Part shown: one piece after another, positions 43,601 to 53,887 of the stretch
Layout of the letters: each line of letters begins with the position of its first letter
Position numbering within the stretch: the stretch's first letter is position 1
The notes under the pieces: model-generated
Databases searched by the model: none
Told to the model about the DNA's origin: nothing
Seen by the model: the letters and a program-made list of their open reading frames with translations, nothing else
Source: Rhizophagus irregularis
Taxonomy: Eukaryota > Glomeromycota > Glomeromycetes > Glomerales > Glomeraceae
Reading direction: 5' to 3'
NCBI RefSeq assembly: GCF_026210795.1
Contig: NC_089443.1
Coordinates: 248,001-312,000 of the forward strand
Length of the DNA stretch: 64,000 nucleotides
Program-made: the position numbers and the translations under genes

Positions 43601-46476
43601 GTCAGTTTTGCCAAACAAATTACTTAAAAACTGATTTTAAAAATTGGACCAGTAAGAATAAAGTGATTGATGATTTTATTCAGGAAGTACAGTTGAAAAT
43701 TTATAACCCAGATCAAATAATTGAATGGATACCATACAATCAGTTTAATGATATTGAAGAATTAAATAAGAGTAATACGTTTACAATGTATTCAGCAATA
43801 TGGAAGGATGGCCCATTATGTTATAAAATGAAATGGATAAGAGAACAAAATAAGAAGGTTATTTTAAAATGCATGCATAACTCTCAAAATATGATTAATG
43901 AACTTTTATATAAGGTATGAAATTTTTATACAATTTTATTAAAAACTTCTTTCGTTAATAATATTTTATTTTATTAGGTTAGTAAGGCACAACTCATTAA
44001 AATTACATGCGGTGTATCACAAAATCCAGATACAAATGATTATATTATGGTTTTTCGAGATGGTTATTGTGAAAAATGTGGTGAAGAATTTACAAGTCTA
44101 ATGTATAAATGGTGTAAACCATGTCGAATAAATGATTTGAAAGTGAATCTTAATTGGTTCTGTGGAAATGAAAAGATTGATAACTTCATTCAAGAAATAC
44201 AATTAGAATTTAATTATATTTTTAGTACTCCGTATTCATTATTTCAGTGGATACCATATAATGAATTTTATAATATTAATGAAATAAAAAGAAATGATTT
44301 TGATGATTTCGATAAAATATATTCAGCAGTATATTTTGAAAAGCAAAAAGAAAACTTATTACATTATGGTTATAAAGAGGTATTAAGAAAGGTTACTTTA
44401 AAATATTTACATAACTCTCAAAATATGATTGATGAATTTTTAACTATGGTATGAAAAAATTTTGATATTCAGTATATGGTTATAAATATAATGAAACTTT
44501 TTATAATATTAAAATTTATTTTGTTTTATTTTAACTGTTAATAGGTTAAAAATAATATAATTAGTAATAGTTTTAAAACATGTGGAATATCTCAAAATCC
44601 GGATACAAAAGATTATATTATGGTTCTTGAGGATAATATTTGTAAAAAATGTGGTACACAATATAGATATATATGTAATTCATGTCAAGTAAATGATTTA
44701 AAAGTGAATTTGACTAGTAATAGCAGATTTATTGACGATTTTGTTCAAGAAATACAATCAAAAATTAATAAATCAAGCGATATAATATTTGAGCGTGTAC
44801 CATACAATCAGTTTTATAATATTAATAAGATAGGAAATGATTTAAATATAGCAATATGGAGGAATGGTCCATTATATTATGATACTAATACAGGAAAATC
44901 CATAAGAAATTCATATAAAAAAGTCGCTTTGAAGTATTTCAATAACTCATCACAAGATATGAATAAACTAGATGAGGTAAGATAAAATTAATATAACGTT
45001 TTTTTTCAACATTAATATTAATGTAGATATATATATACTATGTGTTTTTTTTTAAATAGGTTATAAAACATTATAATAATATGGATAATAATAGTCTTGA
45101 AGTTTATGGAATATCTCAAAATCCGTTTACAAAAGAATGTTTTATAATTTTTCAAGATGGATTTTGTGAAAAATGTAATGAACAATATGCAGATATAGAG
45201 AATAAATGGTGTAAAAAATGTCAAATAAGTAATTTAAAAGAAAATTTTACAAGATGGACTAGCGGAAATAAACAAATTGATGCTCTTGTTCAAGAAATAC
45301 AGGTAAAAGTTAATAAATCAAGTGATATAATATTCGAATGGATACCATACGACCAATTTAATGATATTAAAGAAATAGGAGAAGGTGGATTTGCTAAAGT
45401 ATATTCAGCAAAACGGATACATTCAGGAATAGTAGAATTAGATGAAGGTGATACATTTTCAATAAATAAAGTAACAGATAAAATGGTTGCTTTAAAATGT
45501 CTATATAACTCTCAAAATATTACTAATGAATTTTTAAACGAGGTATGAAAACTTTTTTTATAAATTTAATTTTTGATAATTCTTTCTTTTAATATTTAAT
45601 ATCTGTCTTATATATATATAGATCAGGGCATATTCAATTGATAACAGTTTTCTTACTTCAAATATTCTTAAAATATATGGAATATCTCAAAATCCGGATA
45701 CAGAAGAATATATTATAGTACTTCATTATGCGGGAGGTGGTAATTTTAATGATTGGATGAATAAACATTATAAAAATTTTGAATGGAATGATAAAATTGA
45801 AGTATTATTCAGTATTATTAATGGTCTTAAAGAAATTCATCAAAATCAGATGGTTCATCATGATTTTCATCCAGGGAATATATTGTTTAAGGATAATGTA
45901 TCTACTTATGTATATAGTATAAGTGGTATATGTATTTCGGATATGGGTTTGTGTGGAGAAGTTGGTAGTATGAGTAATGAATCAAAATTATTTGGAGTTA
46001 TGCCTTACATGGCTCCTGAAGTATTAAGAGGTGAGCCTTATACTCAAGCAGCTGACATATATAGCTTTGGTATGATCATGTATTTTATAGCAACTGGAAG
46101 ACAACCTTTCTCAAATTGTGTACATGATCATTATTTAGCATTAGATATATGTAAGGATGGAATTAGACCTACAATAAATGAACTAGAAGCACCAAAATGT
46201 TATATTGATTTAATGAAAAAATGTTGGGATACAAATCCAGATAATAGACTAAATGCTATTGAAATACAAGAAATTATTAAAATGTTTAAAGAACAAAAAC
46301 ATTATGAAATTGAAAGGCAATTTAAGGAAGCAGAAGAATACAGGGAGGTGGAAGAATATAGAAAAGCAAATCTTACACTTGATGAAAGTAACCAATTGAC
46401 CACTCATTCACAAGCCATTTATGTATCTCGATTACTTAATACTGAGTGTTATGATGATTGTATAATCAAGGATTAG
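40614..46476 (+). CDS. Ten-exon kinase with nine tandem N-lobe cassette exons
   Basis: Exons: 40614-41135, 41245-41709, 41785-42258, 42329-42769, 42839-43360, 43441-43914, 43978-44448, 44545-44976, 45060-45542 and 45622-46476, giving 1712 residues. Every exon is a multiple of three and every intron (63-109 bp, GT-AG) is phase 0. Exon 1 has a helix-turn-helix (about 8-48), then a Cys module (C56, C59, C69, C72) and a kinase N-lobe. Exons 2-9 each repeat YGISQNP, Cys module, FEWIPYNQF, IWKDGP and V-x-L-K. Exon 10 carries the only C-lobe: HHDFHPGN (D1509), DMG (D1535), APE (1559-1561). The best glycine loop is in exon 9 (GEGGFAKV from G1374, K1413), so exons 9 and 10 make a complete kinase. The intron position equals that of the single-intron kinases nearby. 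It may be one long protein or an alternative-splicing array. Confidence 0.85.
40776..45542 (+). repeat. Tandem duplicated exon-intron units within the kinase gene
   Basis: There are nine Cys-module plus N-lobe units, about 530-660 bp each including intron, in head-to-tail order. Markers recur in each: GGAATATCTCAAAATCC, GGATACCATACAATCAATTT, TGGAAAGATGGTCCATTA and CTCAAAATATGATT. The copies are well diverged at the DNA level yet all remain open with conserved splice sites. The repeat joint lies at the kinase hinge, where VL of strand five runs into the next Cys module. Confidence 0.9.
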
Positions 46477-46510
46477 ATATCAATAATATATTGTTTATAT
46501 ACAGTACATA

Positions 46511-46697
46511 CTCTATAAAAAATTTTATCCATTATTTCTGCAAAAACTCCACAAAAATGAGCCTTTCATGGATCCATTCACAGAAAATGTAAATAAATCG
46601 ATAAATTCCGTGATATAAGGTTATTAATTCCGGAAATATGAGCCTTTTACAGAAAAAAATCGGAATATAAAAAAACGGATCAACTTTCTTTACAGGG
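46511..46697. mobile_element. Short CCCT-type MITE, copy B
   Basis: The element is 187 bp, begins CTCTATAAAAAATTTTATCC and ends TTTCTTTACAGGG, with ATA on both sides. It is the reverse-orientation relative of 10463-10644. It lies 34 bp after the kinase stop and may supply its 3' end. Confidence 0.7.
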
Positions 46698-47079
46698 ATA
46701 AAATTAATTTTATAAATATTATAGTTTATATTTAAATAAATTATATAAATTTTTTTTATTGCAATTTGTTCTATATATAAGAAATTTCTATTTATTATTA
46801 AATAAATTAAATATCGTTTGTTAATTTATACAATTATACTAATATCATATGACTAATAAAGAACAACAAAGGAAAAAAGAGTAAACAGCTACTGACAGCT
46901 TAATAGAAAAACCAGAAAAACAAGCAATTACATCTATTTAAATATCATACAATTTCTTCTCACAAAATTTAGAAATATTCCTTGGTATTTTCCTATTCCT
47001 TAAAGAATTGAATATGATTGATCAGATTTAAATTAATTATGTCATTTTAAATAATATATACACTTATATTTTACATGTT
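46698..47079. other. AT-rich stretch
   Basis: No gene seen; possibly the lost distal part of the hAT element whose transposase relic lies at 47080-47761. Confidence 0.4.
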
Positions 47080-47761
47080 TTTACATTCTCTTGCCATGTT
47101 CTATTAAATGTAATTCCAAGAAATGGAAGGAAGTTTGAAGAAGTCCATGCATCAAGTGCAAATGCAAGATGACCCAGAGCATTCTATTAATATTCTATTG
47201 TGTAAGAATTATTAAATGAAAAATAGAGGTACCAAAAATACCTGTAAATTTTATTTATCTCTTCCTTAAATGCATCTATAATATCATTGCGAGCTGTATC
47301 TGCTGATATGTATGGTTTTAATATTAGGGAATAATAATCAAAATATTTTTTGAAGTTGTTCATTTTCTACAACTGTAAAAGGTTGATCGTCACAGACGAT
47401 CTATTTAGTGATAAATTCATAAAATATTGTTGCAGTATAATGCTAAATTTTTATTAATATTTTTTATTTATTATTATCCATTTCACCAGTGCTTTCTGCT
47501 TTATGTTCAACTTTACTGGGATGTTTCTTTTGTAAGTGTTTGTGAAGATTCATTGTGTTTCCACTAGCTCACTTATACTTAGCGCTTAATTATTTAAATT
47601 GACACAATTTTATATACAAAATGATTAAAAAATTATTACAAACAATATACTTACTTGCAGTAATTACATTGGGCTTTTGTTGATTTCTCAACCAACATAA
47701 AGTGAGACAAAACTGTACTAATAGTTTGTGAAGAACCACCAGAACTTAAATTTTCAGTCAT
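47080..47761 (-). pseudogene. BED-finger hAT transposase, decayed
   Basis: From the ATG at 47761 the minus strand encodes MTENLSSGGSSQTIS and then a BED finger split by an intron. The first half ends KAQCNYC before GTAAGT; the second half continues with TMNLHKHLQKKHP. Further on are CDDQPFTVVEN, SADTARNDIIDAFKEE and DAWTSSNFLPFLGIT, all classic hAT landmarks in the right order. In-frame stops and slips (for example before IVCDDQP and after the EQLQKIF segment) show that it is dead. The rest of the catalytic domain is missing. Its 5' inverted repeat is probably the TAGTGCTCTGAATGAGTC sequence ending at 48062. Confidence 0.8.
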
Positions 47762-47879
47762 TTTAAACTGATTAACATATAAATTGGGAAGTTTTAATAC
47801 TTGAAGGAAAAAAAATTGATATAATTGATATAAAAAAAGATCATTATGGATAATCTAAAAAATATAGATAATCATAAAT

Positions 47880-48062
47880 AATCAATATGAGTTACACGAG
47901 TTGAGTTGATTTTGATTTCAAATCAAAATTGACTTGACTTATGACTAATTTGTGACTCAACTTGTCATATCAATTTGGGAAAATTATTATCAAATCGAAC
48001 TTAACTTGACTCAACTCGACTCATGACTAGATCTGAATTTACTCGACTCATTCAGAGCACTA
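47880..48062. mobile_element. hAT 5' terminal region with GAGTCGAGT repeats
   Basis: On the minus strand the sequence starts TAGTGCTCTGAATGAGTCG at 48062 and runs through several GAGTCGAGTTGAGTCAAG-type subterminal repeats and a GATTTGAAATCAAAATC palindrome. TAGTG ends match the hAT element at 14011. The opposite end was not found. Confidence 0.55.
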
Positions 48063-48395
48063 TTTTTAGGTATGAATCTAATGAATCATATGTTCTGAAA
48101 TGGATTGTGAAGTATTGGTATATTGATAAATTATTAACATTGAATTTGAATGCATTGCTATCATTAATTAATGCTAATTTGATGATGTTAATAATTTCAT
48201 TATTACTAAGATTTTTTTGAAAACTATCCTGTAAAATGAAAAGTTGCGCTAATTGCTCAAATAGGTTAGCAATCACAGTAATGTTATTATTGTTTTGTTG
48301 TATATCAAATGTATTAGATGTATTTGCAGGAGATTTTCCTTTATTGATATTAGTTTCAATCGGATCTTTGTCTATAAATGTAATACCTTTATTTA
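48063..48395 (-). pseudogene. Unrecognised coding remnant cut by the hAT element
   Basis: On the minus strand an open stretch contains DKDPIETNINKGKSPANTS, an Asn/Gln run, VIANLFEQLAQLFILQ, NEIINIIKLALINDSNAF and YDSLDSYLK. The frame ends 10 bp into the hAT terminus. There is no ATG and I recognise no family. Codon-like composition suggests that it was once translated. Low confidence. Confidence 0.25.
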
Positions 48396-48950
48396 TTTAT
48401 TTATATTATGTGAAGTTAGGATAGACAAACAACCAGGATATATACCCTCGAAAGGGAGTTAATCCTACTTCTTGCTATCATCCATTCTAGAACAGACCCG
48501 AACTTCTATTTAAATGGTAACCAGATATCTCCTGTGCTATGACCAACATAGGAGCGGCCCAAGCAATGACATATGATGAACAAAATAAAAAGGGGAGTTC
48601 TAATCTATCATCCGTATTTTTCTTTTAACCAATGAAATACTAATAAAATGTAATACCTTCGTCTATTGGTGTTTACATGTGAACATTTTTGATGTGGTCA
48701 CATTCACATGATGAAATGTCCTTTTTAGAAAAGAAAGAGTGCTCCAGAAGCGAAGTTTTAGTGTCCATATGGACTGTATTGTAGTGTGAAGTCAAAGGTA
48801 AAGGAGTATTTGGGGTGTTGTAAGAAGTCATAATTGTATTATTAGCTTTGGTAGAGAAGGTATTGTAAATATCTTCTTCACTTGAAGTGGTACAGTGAGA
48901 TTTTTTTATATTTTTTAAAAATTTTTTTGAAAATTTTCATTTTATATTAA
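48396..48950. other. Intergenic, including a less AT-rich block
   Basis: 48425-48590 is GC-richer, with CCCTCGAAAGGGAG and GGAGCGGCCCAAGC, and looks unlike its neighbours; I cannot assign it. The rest shows nothing. Confidence 0.35.
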
Positions 48951-49229
48951 GGCCATTCCAAATTAATAATTAGTTTAATGTCCTTTCCAGCCAAAAATTT
49001 TGAGGGGGGGAAGGGATAATTTAAACAAACATGAAAATTAAACATATTAAAAATTTCAGAAATTTTTGGTAAAATCAGAAATTCTCAGTACTATTAAATT
49101 TTAGTAAAGAAGGGGGTGTTTTAAGCATATTTAAACATATCAAACATATATATATGTTTAAATCACCCTTGAATTTTTCAAAAATAGAGGGGAGGAGGAC
49201 ATTAAACTAAAGATTAAATTGGAATGGCC
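48951..49229. mobile_element. Tourist-like MITE, complete
   Basis: The element is 279 bp with inverted ends GGCCATTCCAA extending imperfectly for about 35 bp (to AATGTCCT). TAA flanks it at 48948-48950 and 49230-49232. GGCC ends with a TAA duplication fit Tourist/PIF-Harbinger elements. The split copy at 11092-12826 confirms its full extent. Confidence 0.85.
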
Positions 49230-49518
49230 TAAAACTCATACAAGAAGATGCGCAAATAGATGTAAAATTCAAAAATGTGTTAGAAAATTAGTGTCACAAA
49301 AGAAAAAATGTATGTTTAATAGAAAATTTTTTCTTGGAAATTTTTGGTTGGAAATGATCATCTGAAAGAGTTTTTTTTTTTAGCTAAATTATTCATTGCT
49401 ACTGTTATGATAAAATATTATGAGACAGAATCATGTGATGTAGCTGTTGATCAATAGCAATTACTAATGTCACATAATGGATCTTCCCAGCGTTGCTCCA
49501 AGATTTTTCATCCCTATG

Positions 49519-49763
49519 TAAGGTTGCCTGCCTAAACCTCTCCAAAATTCTACAATTAGTTTCTCCAAGATTTTACTATAGTTTTATTATAGTTTTGGCA
49601 AAATTTTAGCAGTTTCAGCATTTATAATAAGTTTCGTCATGTTTTGCTTTTCTCCAGGGTTTTGCCAACTTTTTAATAAGACTTTCATATAGTTTCAGCA
49701 AAGTTTCGCCATTTCAGCATTTTGCCAACTTGCCAAAACTCCCTAGTTTCTCCAGCAACCTTA
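49519..49763. mobile_element. hAT-like MITE with TAAGGTTGC ends
   Basis: The element is 245 bp. TAAGGTTGC at 49519 is mirrored by GCAACCTTA ending at 49763. The flanks TCCCTATG and CCCCTATG are an 8 bp duplication with one mismatch. The interior is a string of diverged TTTTGCCAA/AGTTTCAGCA words. Confidence 0.75.
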
Positions 49764-49771
49764 CCCCTATG

Positions 49772-50456
49772 TGACCTGCATAAGATGTCACCCTGTGTCA
49801 ACACCCATCATTTTCATTTTTTCGTAAAAAAACTTTTTTTCACGCCTCCTTAAACATTACTGGTCACATGGAGATGGAATTTTACTTAGAAATCTTGGGT
49901 GATACTGGGGTAAATCACATAATGGGAAAATCTATGACTCAATGTTCAAAATGTTTGATATATAAAATATATCAAATATATTGCACATATTGCACATATG
50001 GCATATATGTCACATATCAAACATTTTAAACATTTTTAGTTTAGTGTTTTTACATATAAATAGATGCATTATTTTTTGATGTAATTAGATAGATATCCAA
50101 GCACTAAGATATTAAGTGATATTTACTGATATTAAATAAAAATATATTTTATTGTTATTAATCTCTTTGGTTATCTCATTGTTATTTGTTGTCATATACA
50201 CTTAACCCATTGTTTTATTGTCATTTATTGACATAATCCTTTATTTGTGTCTGATCATATTTGCCACTGGGAGTGCAATACTTTATTCACATCTGATCAG
50301 ATTTGAAGACATTTTGGTCAATTGTGATTTGGAGTTAATTTATGTTTATTAATTTTTGTGTTAATAATTGTTATATTTACTTATACATATATACCTTCTG
50401 CTTACCCTAATTAACCTTTCATTTATTTTATAAACATTAAAGAATTGATACTAACA
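49772..50456. other. Intergenic, with a palindromic block
   Basis: No gene. 49945-50030 folds back on itself (AATGTTTGATATAT against ATATCAAACATTTTA) around GCACATATGGCATATATG. The remainder is simple AT-rich sequence downstream of the Sel1 gene. Confidence 0.45.
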
Positions 50457-52757
50457 CTACTTTATTACCATTTTCTGCTGCTTTTGATACCAATAAAAGG
50501 CTTTTTCTAAATTCTTTTCTGTTCCTTCTCCATTTTCATAGCATATAGCTAAATTATTTATTGCTTTTTCATTACCATTTTCTGCTGATTTTTGATACCA
50601 ATGAAAGGCTTTTTCTAAATTCTTTTCTGTTCCTTTCCCACCATAATAACTATTGGCTAAATTAAACATTGCTACTTCATTACCATTTTCTGCTGCTTTT
50701 TGATACCAATGAAAGGCTTTTTCTAAATTCTTTTCTGTTCCTTTCCCACCATAATAACTATTGGCTAAATTAAACATTGCTACTTCATTACCATTTTCTG
50801 CTGCTTTTTGATACCAATGAAAGGCTTTTTCTAAATTCTTTTCTGTTCCTTCTCCATTTACATAGCATATAGCTAAATTATTCATTGCTTTAATATGATC
50901 TTTTTCTACTGCTTTTTGATACCAATGAAAGGCTTTTTCTAAATTCTTTTCTGTTCCTTCTCCATTATAATATCTATTAGCTAAATTAAACATTGCTACT
51001 TCATAACCATTTTCTGCTGCTTTTTGACACCAATAAAAGGCTTTTTCTAAATTCTTTTCTGTTCCTTCTCCATTATAATATCTATTAGCTAAATTAAACA
51101 TTGCTACTTCATTACCATTTTCTGCTGCTTTTTGACACCAATAAAAGGCTTTTTCTAAATTCTTTTCTGTTCCTTCTCCATTCACATAGCATATAGCTAA
51201 ATTATTCATTGCTTTAATATGATCTTTTTCTACTGCTTTTTGATACCATTGAAAGGCTTTTTTTAAATTCTTTTCTGTTCCTTCTCCATTTATATAATAT
51301 ATGGCTAAATTAAACATTGCTTCTTCATTACCTTTTTCTGCTGCTATTTGATTCCAATGAAAGGCTTTTTTTAAATTCTTTTCTGTTCCTTCTCCATTTT
51401 TATAACTATTGGCTAAATTAAACATTGCATAAGTGTAACCATTTTCTGCTGCTTTTTGATGCCAGTAAAAGGCTTTTTCTAAATTCTTTCCTGTTTCTTC
51501 TCCATTTTTATAATAATTGGCTAAATTATTCATTGCTTTGTTATCACCATTTTCTGCTGCTTTTTGATACCAATGTAAGGTTTTTTCTAAATTCTTTTCT
51601 GTTCCTTCTCCATTTTCATAGCATATAGCTAAATTACTCATTGCTTTTTTATTACCATTTTCTGCTGCTTTTTGACACCAATAAAAGGCTTTTTCTAAAT
51701 TCTTTTCTGTTCCTTCTCCATTTTTATAACATACGGCCATATTATTCATTGCATCAGTGCAACCATTTTGAACTGCTTTTTGATACCAATAAAAGGCTTT
51801 TTCTAAATTCTTTTCTGTTACTTCTCCATTTTTATAGCACATAGCTAAATTAAACATTGCATCAGTGTAACCATTTTCGGCTGCTTTTTGATGCCAGTGA
51901 AAAGCTTTTTCTAAATTCTTTTCTGTTCCTACTCCATTTACATAGCATATAGCTAAATTATTTATTGCTTTTTCATTACCATTTTCTGCTGCTTTTTGAT
52001 ACCAATAAAAGGCTTTTTCTAAATTCTTTTCTGTTCCTTCTCCATTATAATAATGATTAGCTAAATTAAACATTGCAATATTATGATCTCTTTCTGCTGC
52101 TTTTTGATGCCAATAAAAGGCTTTTTCTAAATTCTTTTCTGTTCCTTCTCCATTTTTATAACATATGGCCATATTATTTATTGCATAAGTGCAACCATTT
52201 TGAACTGCTTTTTGATACCAATAAAAGGCTTTTTCTAAATTCTTTTCTGTTCCTTCTCCATTTTTATAAAATATGGCCAAATTATACATTGCATCAGTGC
52301 AACCATTTTTTGCTGCTTTTTGATACCAATAAAAGGCTTTTTCTAAATTCTTTTCTGTTCCTTCTCCATTATAATATCTATTTGCTAAATTAAACATTGC
52401 TACTTTATTACCATTTTCTACTGCTTTTTGATACCAATGAAAGGCTTTTTCTAAATTCTTTTTTCCATTTTCATAGCATATAGCTAAACTATTCATTGCT
52501 TTAATATTATCTTTTTCTGCTGCTTTTTGATACCAATGGAAGGCTTTTTCTAAATTCTTTTCTGTTACTTCTCCATTTTTATAGCATATGGCTAAATTAA
52601 ACATTGCTACTTTATCACCATTTTCTGCTGATCTTTCTAAAGAATTAATATATTCTTCACACCGTAATTCTTCAGTAAATGGTTTACAACAATTTTTGGT
52701 AATTATTGTACCATTATCTTTATTCGAAATATTTAAATTACTAAGCTTAATTCCCAT
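50457..52757 (-). CDS. Sel1-repeat protein, 20 repeats
   Basis: The protein has 766 residues from the ATG at 52757. About 45 non-repeat residues (including KNCCKPFTEELRCEEYINS) lead into 20 tandem Sel1-like repeats of 36 residues, consensus A-M-F-N-L-A-I-C-Y-x-N-G-E-G-T-E-K-N-L-E and KAFxWYQKAAENG. The second repeat lacks the E-G-T-E segment. Sel1 repeats fold as paired helices and act as protein-interaction scaffolds, often with kinases in this group of fungi. Repeats are nearly identical at DNA level, so the array has expanded or been homogenised recently. In the last repeat the A-run that should encode QKAAENG is one base short, giving QKQQKMVIK and a stop. The protein is otherwise intact. 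No kinase domain is attached. Confidence 0.92.
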   Translation of the reverse strand: MGIKLSNLNISNKDNGTIITKNCCKPFTEELRCEEYINSLERSAENGDKVAMFNLAICYKNGEVTEKNLEKAFHWYQKAAEKDNIKAMNSLAICYENGKKNLEKAFHWYQKAVENGNKVAMFNLANRYYNGEGTEKNLEKAFYWYQKAAKNGCTDAMYNLAIFYKNGEGTEKNLEKAFYWYQKAVQNGCTYAINNMAICYKNGEGTEKNLEKAFYWHQKAAERDHNIAMFNLANHYYNGEGTEKNLEKAFYWYQKAAENGNEKAINNLAICYVNGVGTEKNLEKAFHWHQKAAENGYTDAMFNLAMCYKNGEVTEKNLEKAFYWYQKAVQNGCTDAMNNMAVCYKNGEGTEKNLEKAFYWCQKAAENGNKKAMSNLAICYENGEGTEKNLEKTLHWYQKAAENGDNKAMNNLANYYKNGEETGKNLEKAFYWHQKAAENGYTYAMFNLANSYKNGEGTEKNLKKAFHWNQIAAEKGNEEAMFNLAIYYINGEGTEKNLKKAFQWYQKAVEKDHIKAMNNLAICYVNGEGTEKNLEKAFYWCQKAAENGNEVAMFNLANRYYNGEGTEKNLEKAFYWCQKAAENGYEVAMFNLANRYYNGEGTEKNLEKAFHWYQKAVEKDHIKAMNNLAICYVNGEGTEKNLEKAFHWYQKAAENGNEVAMFNLANSYYGGKGTEKNLEKAFHWYQKAAENGNEVAMFNLANSYYGGKGTEKNLEKAFHWYQKSAENGNEKAINNLAICYENGEGTEKNLEKAFYWYQKQQKMVIK

Positions 52758-52844
52758 TTGGTTATTTTAGAAATTAATTTTATCGAAAAAAAAATTTTTT
52801 TGAAAAAAAAAGTTTATTTTTTTTTATTTATTCAATATGCCCAT

Positions 52845-53887
52845 GAATGAGTTACTAAAAAGGAATAATTAACCAAAAGTAGAAGTTACAATAAAAAATG
52901 ATTTTTTCGGGTCATATTTTTTCCGATGCACTGATCTGCATCAATAATGTTTTCCATAATAAATTCTTGAAAAAAGTTTTTCTATTGAAACAGATTGGTC
53001 CGATGTGTCGAATTTCACTGTGTTTTAGTATAATAAGACATACGCAAAAATTTCAAACAATTTATGTATTTTAACATCCTATTATTTAAATAAACTTTAA
53101 TTAAAAGCATTAAAAGCTATATTTAAGTAGAATCTAAATAAAAAAAATGTTAATTAAAATAAACAAGCTTAATTTTTGAGATTATAAGAAACATTTTTAT
53201 CAGCATGTTCTTCAATGAAATTGGTAGACAAATAAATGGGTATGAGTTGAATATTTCCACAAATAAAACCTAATATATAGGTGTTACGAAAATCGTTATA
53301 TTAAAATATTTGTAATAATTACAGTACATTTAATAGTAATTTTTTTTATAATCTCAGAAATTTGACTATACATAGTATAATTCAATGATTATTATAAATT
53401 AAGAATCCTGTTATTACTCATTATACTCACAAATAATACTTAGAAAATTTTATTTAAAAAAAAAAAATTCTTTTTTTAATACTATTTGTGTATTTGTGAG
53501 TATCATATGCTTAAAAAATAATAAAAGTTAAATATATAAATTAAATCCATTTTTGATAAAATAGATGTCAAAAGTTACAATAAATGAATCCTAAATTTTA
53601 GATTGGCCCATGTGCTATTACGTAATCTAATTTTTGTATATTAATTAAATTAATTAAATTTGAAAAAAAAAAATTTCAAAAAATTCTTCTATAGGCATAT
53701 TTTATTATTTAACGCAAACAAATTTTAGTTAAAACATGCTTTATCCTCGGAGAAAAACGACGCCATAAACAATGTAAAAATGTAATGCAGATCATTGTAT
53801 CGGAAATAATACGGCCCGAAAAAAAATAAATAATCGTGGTCAATCCTTCTATTTTTGGTTAAAACCTTCTATTTTAGTAACCCATTC
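52845..53887. mobile_element. DNA transposon with ~100 bp inverted termini
   Basis: The left end GAATGAGTTACTAAAAA...AACCAAAAGTAGAAG...TCGGGTCATATTTTTTCCGATGCA...GATCTGCAT is mirrored by the right end (ATGCAGATCATTGTATCGGAAAT...GGCCCGA...TTTTAGTAACCCATTC). That makes roughly 100 bp of imperfect terminal repeat around about 840 bp of non-coding AT-rich sequence. The target duplication is unclear. Confidence 0.75.

Noticed and set aside
51425-52393. Plus-strand ORFs rich in FLLLFD and LFLNSF
   Set aside because: Antisense shadows of the Sel1 repeat array with the same 108 bp period.
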